The notes: generated from the letters alone by a model not told the origin. A stretch of DNA of 64,000 nucleotides from Candidatus Aminicenantes bacterium UBA6228 (GCA_002441005.1 DJWO01000009.1:186001-250000), one strand, 5' to 3'. Shown: positions 8,600-17,378, numbered from the stretch's first letter. Numbers and translations: made by a program.

Positions 8600-10087
8600 A
8601 TGTTTAATTTAAAGAACATGCCCGAAGTTAAAATCGGTTTACTGGCAGTCAGCCGTGATTGTTTTCCCATTGAGCTGTCAAGGCGGAGAAGACCGGCGGT
8701 AGCTGCTGCCTGTCAAAAATTGAAGCTGCCAGTGGTTGAACTGGAAACAATTATTGAAAATGAAAGAGATGGCCTAAAAGCGCTGGAAGAAATCAAGCAA
8801 AAAGGAATTAACGCTCTGGTTATTTACCTCGGCAATTTCGGACCGGAAGGACCAACCACCATGGTCGCCCAGAGGTTCGCCGGCCCGGTCATGCTGGCCG
8901 CCGCCGCGGAGGAGACCGGGGCTGATCTTTTTGATGGCCGGGGTGATGCTTATTGTGGAGTTCTTAATGCTTCTTATAGCATCGGGTTACGGCAGTTAAA
9001 AGTCCATATCCCGGAATACCCGGTGGGGACAGCCGACGGTGTGGCCAGAATGATCGAAGAGTTCGTCCCCATTGCCCGGGCCTGGCTGGGTTTAAAAAAT
9101 CTCAAGATTTTCTCTTTTGGACCTCGTCCCCAGGATTTCTATGCCTGTAATGCTCCGATTAAGCCGCTTTTTGACCTGGGAGTGGAAATCATGGAGAATT
9201 CCGAGCTTGATCTTTATGATATTTATCTTAAAGCTGCTGGCTCGCCAGAGATTAAGGCCGTAGCGGCTGATATGGCCAGGGAGTTGGGCGCCGGCAACAG
9301 CTATCCGGAGCTTCTCGACAAGCTGGCTCAATACGAAGTAGCCTTACTTAATTTTATGGAAAAAAATCTCGGCGCCGAAAAATACGGCGTTTTCGCCAAT
9401 AAATGCTGGCCCTCTTTTGAACCCTATTTCGGCTTTGTCCCCTGCTATGTCAACTCTCGGCTGGCCACCCGCGGGATTCCCGTGGCCTGCGAGGTTGATA
9501 TTTACGGTGCACTTAGTGAATACCTGCTGAGCTGCGTAACGGAGATGCCGGCCACCCTTCTTGATATTAATAACACCGTGCCGCAGGATATGTATGAAAA
9601 AAACAAAGGGAAAATTGGCGAATACCGGCAGACCGATCTCTTTATGGGCTTTCACTGCGGCAACACTGCTTCCTGTTGTCTCCTTCAACCGGCTATCGGC
9701 TATCAGCTGATCATGCATCGTCTGCTCGAGCCAGAAAAAAATCCAGAAATTACTCGAGGGACAATAGAAGGCCGGATCAAGCCTGGCCAGGTAACCATCT
9801 TCCGGTTGCAGGGAACGGCTGATACTCAGCTCAGGTCCTATCTGGCTCAAGGAGAAGTACTCGATGTTGAACCTCAGTCTTTTGGCAGTATCGGCGTCTT
9901 CGGTATTAAAGAAATGGGCCGATTCTACCGTCAGGTTTTAATTGAGAAAAGATTTCCTCATCATACAGCTGTTGGTTTTAAAGCAGCCGGCCGGGCCTTA
10001 TTTGCCTTGCTGAGGATGCTGGGCATTAAAGAAGTTTATTACAATCAACCGGCGGCTCTACCCTATCCTACCGAGAATCCTTTCTGA
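8600..10087 (+). CDS. araA: L-arabinose isomerase of the FucI-like type
   Basis: A 495-aa member of the L-fucose/L-arabinose isomerase superfamily. Divalent-metal ligands are likely Glu in ACEVDIYGALSE, Asp in LLDINNTV and His in GFHCGNTASC. Overall it resembles the COG2407 FucI-related group rather than classical E. coli-type AraA. Its place as third gene of araB-araD-araA argues that it converts L-arabinose to L-ribulose; fucose isomerase activity is the alternative. I place the start at ATG 8600, preceded by AAAGGAG; an in-frame TTG at 8546 would overlap araD. A perfect hairpin follows the stop. Confidence 0.82.
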   Translation: MFNLKNMPEVKIGLLAVSRDCFPIELSRRRRPAVAAACQKLKLPVVELETIIENERDGLKALEEIKQKGINALVIYLGNFGPEGPTTMVAQRFAGPVMLAAAAEETGADLFDGRGDAYCGVLNASYSIGLRQLKVHIPEYPVGTADGVARMIEEFVPIARAWLGLKNLKIFSFGPRPQDFYACNAPIKPLFDLGVEIMENSELDLYDIYLKAAGSPEIKAVAADMARELGAGNSYPELLDKLAQYEVALLNFMEKNLGAEKYGVFANKCWPSFEPYFGFVPCYVNSRLATRGIPVACEVDIYGALSEYLLSCVTEMPATLLDINNTVPQDMYEKNKGKIGEYRQTDLFMGFHCGNTASCCLLQPAIGYQLIMHRLLEPEKNPEITRGTIEGRIKPGQVTIFRLQGTADTQLRSYLAQGEVLDVEPQSFGSIGVFGIKEMGRFYRQVLIEKRFPHHTAVGFKAAGRALFALLRMLGIKEVYYNQPAALPYPTENPF

Positions 10088-10104
10088 ATAATTTGAATTT
10101 TGAA

Positions 10105-10133
10105 TCAGGGGGACACTCAGCCTGTCCCCCTGA
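10105..10133. repeat. Perfect stem-loop, GGGGGACA-type repeat
   Basis: TCAGGGGGACA and TGTCCCCCTGA form an 11-bp perfect stem around the 7-nt loop CTCAGCC, 17 bp after the araA stop. No T-tract follows, so it is not a standard intrinsic terminator. The core GGGGGACA/TGTCCCCC recurs as the terminal inverted repeat at 63511-63610, which suggests a dispersed REP-like element. Confidence 0.65.
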
Positions 10134-10508
10134 TAGTTCTGCTACAGGCCTCGTTTGAGGCAGCCATCGGCCTCATCGAAAATGATTACCTGCCGGAAAT
10201 CATGGCGACAGTTGATAGGTTGAAAAAGGGCATGGTCAAAGAAATCAAACCCAACGTTATGGCTACGCGTCCGGTTCCAGCCCAGAGGAAAGTGAAAAAA
10301 CACTGACCTGATTATTTAATGGCTATCCTGTCCGAAGCCAGACGTGAGCTTTTGTTTAGAATGGAAGAAGTTTGACTTCAAGCTTTTAGCTTGTCTCTTA
10401 TTTTTTTAAAGGCGGGCAGGCTATCTTTAATTTTGGAAGCCGTCAATTATCGGTTATCCATAGAAATTATGGCGTAAATAAAAATGTTTTATACAGGATG
10501 ACCAGATA

Positions 10509-10537
10509 AGTTATAATTCATCTGAGTTATAATCCAT
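10509..10537 (+). promoter_or_regulatory. Direct repeat with two TATAAT boxes
   Basis: AGTTATAATTCAT (10509-10521) is repeated as AGTTATAATCCAT (10525-10537), a 16-bp period. Each copy holds a perfect -10 hexamer, 57-82 bp upstream of ATG 10594. No good -35 was found. It may be a duplicated -10 or an operator pair for the following small gene. Confidence 0.35.
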
Positions 10538-10593
10538 AATCAGAGGGAAAGTAAGGGTTTGTTCATTTTTATTCCAACCCGAGGAGTCCTGAA

Positions 10594-11073
10594 ATGAATC
10601 CTGTTTATGAAAAGCTGGGTCTTTTTTATCTTGGAAAAGAAGTTGATCCCGGGAATCTGGCCCTCAAGCGGGAACCGGAGACTGGAGCCAGTTTTGTTTC
10701 ATTGCCATCCCGTTCTCTTTCGCTCTTGAAGTCAGCCGGGGCAACCATTTTCGGAGCTATCCTCGGCCGCAAATCATATCACTTAGGCCGGGCCACGACC
10801 ACCGCCCGGAGCGCCAGCCAGGCCTATTACGAGAAGATGGACATCAAAAGAGCTCGAGAACAGGTGGAACTCACCCGGGTCAGACTGGAAGAGATGGAAA
10901 GAGGACTCCAGGCAGAAACAGATAATCTGGCCAGCCTTTTCGATCCCGCTGGCGAACAGCTGGAGACCATAGCTCTGAGGCCCAAGAAAAAAGATATAAC
11001 GGTAACCTGGTCTGGCCTTCTCTGGCTACCCGTCTGGCTACTGGCTTCAGGCAATCTGGAACCAGCCTTCTGA
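10594..11073 (+). CDS. Stand-alone C-terminal domain of a HerA/DUF87-type ATPase
   Basis: A 159-aa protein that resembles the C-terminal tail of large HerA-like ATP-binding proteins: a GATIFGAILGRK segment, a GRATTTARSASQ segment, an acidic/basic coiled coil at about 85-125, then PKKKDITV and a hydrophobic W-rich stretch. The Walker A/B ATPase core of those 500-600-aa proteins is absent and not encoded immediately upstream. GGAG lies 7 nt before ATG 10594, and the start is clean, so it could be expressed as a separate domain. A truncated remnant is the alternative. The family link is from memory of sequence patterns and is moderate. Confidence 0.5.
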   Translation: MNPVYEKLGLFYLGKEVDPGNLALKREPETGASFVSLPSRSLSLLKSAGATIFGAILGRKSYHLGRATTTARSASQAYYEKMDIKRAREQVELTRVRLEEMERGLQAETDNLASLFDPAGEQLETIALRPKKKDITVTWSGLLWLPVWLLASGNLEPAF

Positions 11074-11332
11074 CCCGGTTGCTTTTATATTTCCATTCTA
11101 ATAGCCGGTTGATGCTTTATTCCAGCTTTTATAATTATTTGATTCAGAACATTATTTCCTTGACAGTTATCTTCTTTAAGTTATATTCTCAAAAATGGGA
11201 AAAGGGCAACCTTAAAAAATGAGGCAGTCGGGAAAAAAACTTTTTGACAGTTGACCATCTTCGGCTGGCCTTCAATCTTCTCGGCCATTAGCTTTCTTAA
11301 GATTATTAAAATTGGAAAGGAGGACAGGGATC

Positions 11333-11506
11333 ATGAAGAGGACAACTCATCGCAGTGTCAAGGGGACCAAACTCTATGCAGTGCGAGATGAAAAAGGGCG
11401 CTTTGTGGACATCCAGACTTATAAGCGCGCCCAGGCGGCTGATATGAAGCGCAAGAGCAAAGCTGAAATTGCAGCTAAAGCCAAAAAAGCAACTAAGAAA
11501 AAATAA
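11333..11506 (+). CDS. Small Lys-rich basic protein
   Basis: A 57-aa protein, strongly basic, with an ordered first half (HRSVKGTKLYAVRDEKGRF, then DIQTYKRAQ) and an Ala/Lys repeat tail ending KKATKKK. AAAGGAGG precedes ATG 11333 at good spacing; the in-frame TTG at 11312 lies upstream of that site and is unlikely. Similar short conserved proteins of unknown function exist in other bacteria. The charge suggests nucleic-acid binding, but no function is assigned. It is convergent with the DUF5916 gene. Confidence 0.7.
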   Translation: MKRTTHRSVKGTKLYAVRDEKGRFVDIQTYKRAQAADMKRKSKAEIAAKAKKATKKK

Positions 11507-11574
11507 AAACGGTTTACCGGTTAAGGAAACGATTAAAGAGACTCTGCTTAGAACTAAAGGTCTGGATCTTTCAG

Positions 11575-13791
11575 CTATGGCCTGATGGACAGGGTAATTT
11601 TAAAGACCCCCCGGTCACCAGCGGCATAGAAGCGGCTATTCGGATCCCAGCTTTTTTCCCAGTTACTGTTGTAGATTAAATAGATAAAATTGCCCGGCTT
11701 TACTTCCCAGCGGAAACGGGCACTCCAGCCCAGAAGCCGGGAGACACTGTCATACTGGAGGTAATTCATAAAACCCAGATCAGGCGAAAAATAGAAATCC
11801 AGTTTAAACTGATATACATTTTCATCAATTTTACCTTCCGGCAGGGTTCCCCGGACAATTTCAGTATTAAAAGACGTATCAATATTGCCCCGCCAGTGGT
11901 AAGTCAAACCGGCTGAAAAATCGCCATAATGTCCTGAGTAAAATTGTCCGACAGTATAGCTGAGGTTCAGGGATACCGGCCGGTGCGGAGCAGTGTTAAA
12001 ACTTAGCCTGGCATTGGTAAAATCATATTGGCCCGCGGGTAGAATGGTTCCAGGAGAGACTTCAAAATCATAAGGCAACACATCCCGGTTGACCACTACA
12101 CTGCCGGTAAACTTTTCGCCACCTTCAGTTTTGAAACTGAGGGGCGTAAAGGTCAGTCGACTGGTTTCCAGGCTACCGTCCAGCTTCCAATAGAAATCGC
12201 CGCTGGCCTGAAAGAAAAATTGCCTGACCACCTGGTCAAGCCAGCCACGGGACGGGCGTGGATTATAGCCTAACTGCAAATAAAAAGTCTGGATGGCCGG
12301 TCTCATCATGTAACCAACACCTGGATTGAGAGCTTCGCCGTAGTAGGCATAAGTGGATTCAATGTCAATAAGATCATTGGGATAATTGGCCCGGAAGCCA
12401 AAACCGTGATGGCGGCCAGGTTCATCATTCCAGTTGTAAGCCGCCCAGGCTGCTAACCACAGGTTTTTGCTGCCGGCGAAGCGGGAGGTGGCATAATTTA
12501 TATCAAAGCCAACCAGGCTATTGTTATCTCCAGTTGGACTGCCGTTGGTAAAAATCATCCCTATTTTGCTTTCTGACAGAAAATCGTAAGTCACCCGGCC
12601 GGCAAATAAATTAGTCCGTGGCAACTCGCCAGCCTCTTTCATTTCCATATCGAGCATGGACAGATTGAATTTTCCTATTTTCCCGTAAAGCTTGGCGCCA
12701 AAATCAATCGGGACCTGCTGCCCCTGATAAAGACCGACCCGGCGGCTGAAAAATGGGTAGAAGCTAACACTTGAGCTGAAGTTAAAAGTTTCTGAGCCTT
12801 CTAAGAAAAACATCCTTTTTTCCGGATAAAACAGCGGGAAACGGGTCAGGTTGAGGCGGCGGTCATCAACTTCAGTTTCAGCAAAATCAGTATTATAAGT
12901 AAAGGCCGCAACCAAATTGGGTGTGATATTCTTGTAGATATCCAGTCCGCCCTGAGAGTCCCAGTCATAATGGCTGTTGTCGGGCTGATGCTGGTTCTGG
13001 GTAGCTACCAGGCCATAGGGCCGGATAGTAATCCCCAATCCCTGTTTAATGTCTGAAATCCCTTCCAGTTCGGCCGCCGTCATGGGATTATTAAAATTGG
13101 CATCCCAGGAAATGCCAGAGAGACGATCAGTTTCCTGCTTGCGGGCAATATAGCGTTCAACATTCAGGCCCCAGGCCCGCAGATCCTTTTTGAAGGAAAT
13201 TGTTTTAAAAGGAATTTTCATTTCGGCTGACCAGCCATCAGGCAGGGTTTTTGCCCGGCCTTCCCAGATACCATCCCAGTTCAAACTGGCATTACCGCCC
13301 GAAACCAGGCCTTCACTTCTGGCCCCTTTCGGGTTGATATAAAAAATGTAAGCAGTCCTTTTATCCAGGAAAGGATCGATTAAAACCCGAACAATATCGT
13401 TGCTGGTACTAGTCCCCTGATGGCTTCCATACATTCCCTGACTTTCACCGGTCTGGTCGTGAGAAAGAGAGTTAGCCGCAATTTTTTTGGGGTCACTATC
13501 ATAACAATGGATACCAACATAAAGATTGGTTTCATCATAAAGCACACGGAGCTCTGTTTTTTCAGTCGGTTCTGATCCGGGGGCGGGTTCAACCATTTTG
13601 AAGTCCAAGAAAGGCTCGGCCAGCTTCCAGACTTCATCGGCCAGAAGGCCATCGAGATGGGGTGCCTTTTCAATTCTGACCGCCTTAAGTCTTATGGCCG
13701 AATCCGGTTGGGCGGAAAAAGCCGGAAGCGGAATAAGAGCGGCAAAAATCAGCCCTGAAAAGATAAAAAGAAAGTACCTGCTTCTGTTCAT
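11575..13791 (-). CDS. CBM9-like / DUF5916 outer-membrane beta-barrel protein
   Basis: A 738-aa exported protein. Residues 1-27 are a signal peptide ending AFSA. About 30-230 is a CBM9-like domain (HLDGLLADEVWKLAEP start; W-rich core with SLNWDGIWEGRAK). About 240-738 is a DUF5916 C-terminal barrel rich in alternating aromatic strands, ending in a short hydrophobic strand. The family is common in Bacteroidota, Acidobacteria and Aminicenantes, often near secreted peptidases or glycosidases; its role is unknown, with a surface carbohydrate-binding or transport function suspected. It stands alone here, divergent from nothing nearby; the ribosome-binding site (GGTGAGACG) is weak. Confidence 0.85.
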   Translation of the reverse strand: MNRSRYFLFIFSGLIFAALIPLPAFSAQPDSAIRLKAVRIEKAPHLDGLLADEVWKLAEPFLDFKMVEPAPGSEPTEKTELRVLYDETNLYVGIHCYDSDPKKIAANSLSHDQTGESQGMYGSHQGTSTSNDIVRVLIDPFLDKRTAYIFYINPKGARSEGLVSGGNASLNWDGIWEGRAKTLPDGWSAEMKIPFKTISFKKDLRAWGLNVERYIARKQETDRLSGISWDANFNNPMTAAELEGISDIKQGLGITIRPYGLVATQNQHQPDNSHYDWDSQGGLDIYKNITPNLVAAFTYNTDFAETEVDDRRLNLTRFPLFYPEKRMFFLEGSETFNFSSSVSFYPFFSRRVGLYQGQQVPIDFGAKLYGKIGKFNLSMLDMEMKEAGELPRTNLFAGRVTYDFLSESKIGMIFTNGSPTGDNNSLVGFDINYATSRFAGSKNLWLAAWAAYNWNDEPGRHHGFGFRANYPNDLIDIESTYAYYGEALNPGVGYMMRPAIQTFYLQLGYNPRPSRGWLDQVVRQFFFQASGDFYWKLDGSLETSRLTFTPLSFKTEGGEKFTGSVVVNRDVLPYDFEVSPGTILPAGQYDFTNARLSFNTAPHRPVSLNLSYTVGQFYSGHYGDFSAGLTYHWRGNIDTSFNTEIVRGTLPEGKIDENVYQFKLDFYFSPDLGFMNYLQYDSVSRLLGWSARFRWEVKPGNFIYLIYNSNWEKSWDPNSRFYAAGDRGVFKITLSIRP

Positions 13792-14098
13792 CGTCTCACC
13801 ACTTGCTTGAAATTAATTTATTTTTTCCTGAATCTGGCCGGCTGCCCAGCCGGGCTGCCTGCTTTGATTTGAAGCTTTTTGACCCGGTTCAGCCAAAAAG
13901 CCCTGATTAATTATAGACGAATAATCAATGATAATCTTCCCTTTGTTAATTAGCAACCCTGGCCTTAGCTGCTTAGCTTATCCGGTCTGAAGAGACTCTT
14001 GCCAGCAAAGCTTCGTGGGAGCACTCAAGCCCTGTCGTCAGGATCAGTCTGCTGCTGACCAATCACATTCGCCATAAAGTTCAGAGGTTTTTTCCGTC
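13792..14098. other. Intergenic, nothing identified
   Basis: 307 bp between two minus-strand genes. No coding frame, strong hairpin or clear promoter could be recognised; an AT-rich block at about 13905-13960 may hold the promoter of the DUF5916 gene. Confidence 0.5.
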
Positions 14099-14539
14099 CT
14101 AATCTTTCAGGAAGAGCTTTACATAGCCCAGATTACTCTGAAGCCTGGCTCGGCAATCTTCAGTAGCTTCATTTATGGCCAGACCTTCTTCCAGCAATTT
14201 TTTGGCTGGGGCCAGGTCTGTCGCCTGGTCCGCCTTGTGTTGTTTTATAATCATGTAGGCAGCATTATTTTTGCCCCAGGCTGCAATATCGGGCTTACCC
14301 AGCCCTTCTGCCTGTCGGATGTATTCAAGGTAATATTGAAGAGCTCTGACATAGTCACCTTCCTGATCATACTTTTCGGCCTCGGCCTTGGCCTGGCGCC
14401 AGTTCTCCCAGGAAATTGGGAGCTGGTTGGCCTGCTGTTCCTGTTGTTCCTGGGCTACCGCTTCTGAGACAAAAAATAATGGGCTGACCAGGCCCAGGCC
14501 CAAAATGACAACCAGGCTGAAATAACTTAATTTTTTCAT
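14099..14539 (-). CDS. Small secreted TPR-like protein
   Basis: A 146-aa protein with a signal peptide (residues 1-29, cleavage after SEAVA), a Gln/Glu-rich linker, and about 110 residues of helical tetratricopeptide-like sequence (YDQEGDYVRALQYYLEYIRQAE and a second helical pair ending LQSNLGYVKLFL). No catalytic motif is visible. ATG 14539 has GGAGGAGGGTAGG upstream; in-frame codons further upstream extend into sequence without coding character. It is probably a periplasmic scaffold; no partner is evident. Confidence 0.75.
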   Translation of the reverse strand: MKKLSYFSLVVILGLGLVSPLFFVSEAVAQEQQEQQANQLPISWENWRQAKAEAEKYDQEGDYVRALQYYLEYIRQAEGLGKPDIAAWGKNNAAYMIIKQHKADQATDLAPAKKLLEEGLAINEATEDCRARLQSNLGYVKLFLKD

Positions 14540-14679
14540 TTTCCTACCCTCCTCCTTCCTTATTTTCCCAATTTTTTGTCCTGACCTTAGTATTCTAAGA
14601 CACCGGCGCCAAATTCTCAATTGTTTTAAAAACTTAGCAACCCCTTCTTCTCCCCTAATTCGACACTTAGATTAAAGCA

Positions 14680-14780
14680 GGGTGGCAGGGCGTGTCTCCG
14701 CTCCGCCCGCAGCGGAAGGGGTTCCCCACGGGGGGATGGGTGGAGCGAGGACGGACGGGGGCGCGCCCTGACAGGCCCCT
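14680..14780. other. GC-rich structured island
   Basis: About 100 bp of about 75% GC in an otherwise average region. It can fold: CAGGGCG (14686-14692) pairs with CGCCCTG (14764-14770), enclosing hairpin TCCGCT/AGCGGA (14697-14702 with 14711-14716) and GGGG-TT-CCCC. It directly follows the S46 peptidase stop. It could be a small structured RNA, a MITE-like repeat or a terminator region; no coding character on either strand. Confidence 0.4.
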
Positions 14781-14793
14781 ATTCCTCTTCGAT

Positions 14794-16962
14794 CTACTCT
14801 ATCCCCATCTCCCCCAGCAGGTAACCGGCACCGCCCAGCTCCTGAAGTATCCACAAAACATATCTTATATCCACACCGATTGACCGGCTGAAATCATGGC
14901 TCCAGGTAAAATCATTGATGGTTGCTTCCCACGTCCGGTCGAAGTTAACTCCTACCAGTTCGCCATCGGCATTGATAATCGGGCTGCCGGAGTTGCCGCC
15001 GGTTGTATCGGTGCTGTAAAGCAGGCAGACTGAGACCGTCTTTAGTTCAGGATTAATAAACCTGCCAAATTTTTTCTGCTTGATGAGCTCCAGAAGAGCA
15101 GGCGGCGTATCATAGGGTTCACGGCCGGTAGTTTTTTCGACCACTCCCTGGACAGTGGTAAATGGTTTATAGAAGACAGCATCCCTGGGTTCATAACCTT
15201 CCACCCGGCCATAGGTCAGACGGAGAGTGCCATTGGCATCGGGTATAAACTGCTGGCCAAGAAATTCCTGCCGGATATCAACCAGTTTGGCCTGAAGCTC
15301 ATCCAGCTGGCCTTTTCTTACCCGGTTCGCTTCTTCCATTTTCAGGTATTCGGGATAAAGGGCCAGGGCCAGCTTCAGCAGCGGATCATCAATTGGCTTC
15401 AGGTCAGCCGGCTTCCGGTCCCAGAGAGTATTGATAAATTCTACATCCTGCATTCTGGTCTTTGGAAAGAGGCCACTGGCGATTTCATCCAGATTGCTGC
15501 TGCTTGAAACTAACTGGCTGAGTGCTTCAATTTTCTGATCAGCCGGCAGGGTTTCAGCTTTTTTTAGAAGCTCCTTAAAAATAGCTAGGTCGGTTGGCAG
15601 GTAGAAACTTGTCCTCATGGTCAGTGGCAGCCGCTGTTTTATCCGGTTAAAATTTCTGTCCATATAAGCAGCATTTCTTTCGAGGTCCGGCTTCTGACGC
15701 TCAGAGGCAGCTTCAACTATGGTCAGGGCGTTCTGAAATAAAATGACCGAGCGTCTCAAATTATCCAGAACAAAACTTCGAGGATAGTCCCGTTCCATCT
15801 CCTGGTAGATTTTTTCAAGCGCCGGCAGGACATTGCCGTAAGCTGCCTGACGCTTTGGATCAGTCTGAATAAAAGCCTTGAGGTTTTCTTCCTCCTGCTC
15901 CTTCCGGGCCAAATAATTCAGGCGCCGGAGACCAGCCAGTTTGCCGCGATAATTTTTCATGGTGTTGGCCAAGCCTTTGATCCTTGAATCATGCTTTAGA
16001 GCCACCTGGCGGCTGGCCTGGCTCATCTCCTCCATCAGACGGATCTGCCATTCATACCAGTCAGCCACAGCCGGCATCCGGACATTCTGTTCATAAGCTA
16101 TGTAGCTCCCTGGCAGGTGCCGGTAGGTGCGCCCCGGATAGCCCAGCAGAAAAACAAAATCTCCTTCTCTGACCCCGGCTGGATTTATTTTTAAATAAGT
16201 CCTGGGACGGAAAGGCACGTTATCCGGGCTGTATTCAGCCGGCTTTCCGTCAGGCGCGACATAGGCCCGCATAAGGGTAAAATCGCCTGTCTGGCGCGGC
16301 CACATCCAGTTATCGTCTTCCCCGCCAAAATTGCCAACAGCCAGGGGTGGGACATAGACCAGCCGGATATCCCGGAGGTCAGTGTAAAGAAACAACCAGT
16401 AAGATTTGCCCGGAAACATTTCGGCCACTTCGGCCCGTTTGCCCGGATTGGCTTTCTCAGCGGCCGCTACCAGTTGCTTTATTTTTCTCTCTACAGCCAG
16501 GGCCCGTTCAGCCGGGTTCATTTTGTTTTTGACCACGGAGAGAACTTCAGCCGAGACATCTTTAAAGGATTCGGTGATGCGGGCGGTCCGGCCAGCTGCC
16601 GGGATTTCCTCCGCTCTGGTCGTGGCCAGAAAGCCATTTTTAAGATAATCTTTTTCGGGAGTACTGGCCGCCTGCACAGAGCCAAAAGCCACATGGTGGT
16701 TGGTGATAATCAATCCCTCTTCAGAAATGAACGAACCAGTAGCGCCAAGCTGGACGACAGCATAGAGCAAACTTTGTCTGGCCGGGTCATAAATAAGAGA
16801 GGGGTCCATCCTCAGGCCTTTTTCGCGTAAATTAAGCTTCTGAATTTCACTCAGCGGCCACATACCTTCATCGGCTCGAACTGATAAAGATAGCCCCCAG
16901 AAAATTAAGACCAGGCTAACAGCACCAAGAATATTTTTGAGCTTTAATACTTTTTTCAACAT
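14794..16962 (-). CDS. S46 dipeptidyl-peptidase, DPP11-type (Asp/Glu-specific)
   Basis: Periplasmic serine exopeptidase that removes dipeptides from peptide N-termini. The 722-aa length matches DPP7/DPP11. Signal peptide 1-30 ends in SVRA. The chymotrypsin-like triad is His90 (TNHHVAFG), Asp227 (WPRQTGDF) and Ser in TGGNSGSP. Eighteen residues after that Ser is Arg in GVNFDRTWE, the position that is Arg673 in Porphyromonas DPP11 (acidic P1) and Gly in DPP7 (from memory), so preference for Asp/Glu at P1 is inferred. The start is uncertain: ATG 16962, TTG 16959 (best spaced from AGGAGG) or ATG 16980 are all in frame. Confidence 0.92.
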   Translation of the reverse strand: MLKKVLKLKNILGAVSLVLIFWGLSLSVRADEGMWPLSEIQKLNLREKGLRMDPSLIYDPARQSLLYAVVQLGATGSFISEEGLIITNHHVAFGSVQAASTPEKDYLKNGFLATTRAEEIPAAGRTARITESFKDVSAEVLSVVKNKMNPAERALAVERKIKQLVAAAEKANPGKRAEVAEMFPGKSYWLFLYTDLRDIRLVYVPPLAVGNFGGEDDNWMWPRQTGDFTLMRAYVAPDGKPAEYSPDNVPFRPRTYLKINPAGVREGDFVFLLGYPGRTYRHLPGSYIAYEQNVRMPAVADWYEWQIRLMEEMSQASRQVALKHDSRIKGLANTMKNYRGKLAGLRRLNYLARKEQEEENLKAFIQTDPKRQAAYGNVLPALEKIYQEMERDYPRSFVLDNLRRSVILFQNALTIVEAASERQKPDLERNAAYMDRNFNRIKQRLPLTMRTSFYLPTDLAIFKELLKKAETLPADQKIEALSQLVSSSSNLDEIASGLFPKTRMQDVEFINTLWDRKPADLKPIDDPLLKLALALYPEYLKMEEANRVRKGQLDELQAKLVDIRQEFLGQQFIPDANGTLRLTYGRVEGYEPRDAVFYKPFTTVQGVVEKTTGREPYDTPPALLELIKQKKFGRFINPELKTVSVCLLYSTDTTGGNSGSPIINADGELVGVNFDRTWEATINDFTWSHDFSRSIGVDIRYVLWILQELGGAGYLLGEMGIE

Positions 16963-16980
16963 AACCTCCTGTTTCTCCAT

Positions 16981-17378
16981 AATACCGAAAATTATGATAC
17001 CTGTCCTTGAGATATTTTTGTCAGCCTTTAATCTCCGATTTTTATCAACGTAATCATCTTAATATAGTTATGATATCTTCCTTAACAAAATTTCACCCGA
17101 ACAAGACTTTAGTTTATAAAACCTGAAGCTCGGCGGTCAATGCCTCCCTCCATCTTTTTGGACCCGGCTTGAAGCTGCTGTCGCGACTCGCTCTGGCACC
17201 CGGCCTGGAAGTGAGAATTATCCTGATCTAAGGACAGGTTTTACCTGATGGACTTCTTCCGACCGACAATCAAAGTGACCGGGAAAGACTTAACAGACAA
17301 CATAACCTTATCGAACCGGACAAAAGTTAGCCTTGATTCGGGTAGAAAGTCCCACCGGAAAATATCGCTCTGATCTTG
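16981..17378. other. Intergenic, nothing identified
   Basis: About 400 bp between minus-strand genes. The half next to the S46 gene is AT-rich and likely carries its promoter, though no -35/-10 pair stands out. The remainder has average GC and no open frame with coding character. Confidence 0.5.

Larger units (their letters stand above)
10088..10593. other. Intergenic stretch after the ara genes
   Basis: Contains the 11-bp stem-loop at 10105-10133, a weak terminator-like hairpin CAAGC-TTTTA-GCTTG followed by TCTCTTATTTTTTT (10379-10407), and a direct repeat carrying two TATAAT boxes (10509-10537). An open frame at 10100-10306 (68 codons) begins inside the hairpin with TTG and lacks a ribosome-binding site. 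Its 3' part could be a decayed gene end, but I do not recognise it. Confidence 0.5.

Noticed and set aside
10100..10306. 68-codon open frame after araA
   Set aside because: Starts with TTG inside a perfect hairpin, no ribosome-binding site, no recognisable homology; left as part of the intergenic description.
14672..14854. Possible proline/glycine-rich peptide over the GC-rich island
   Set aside because: Composition follows GC content in all frames and no ribosome-binding site is present.
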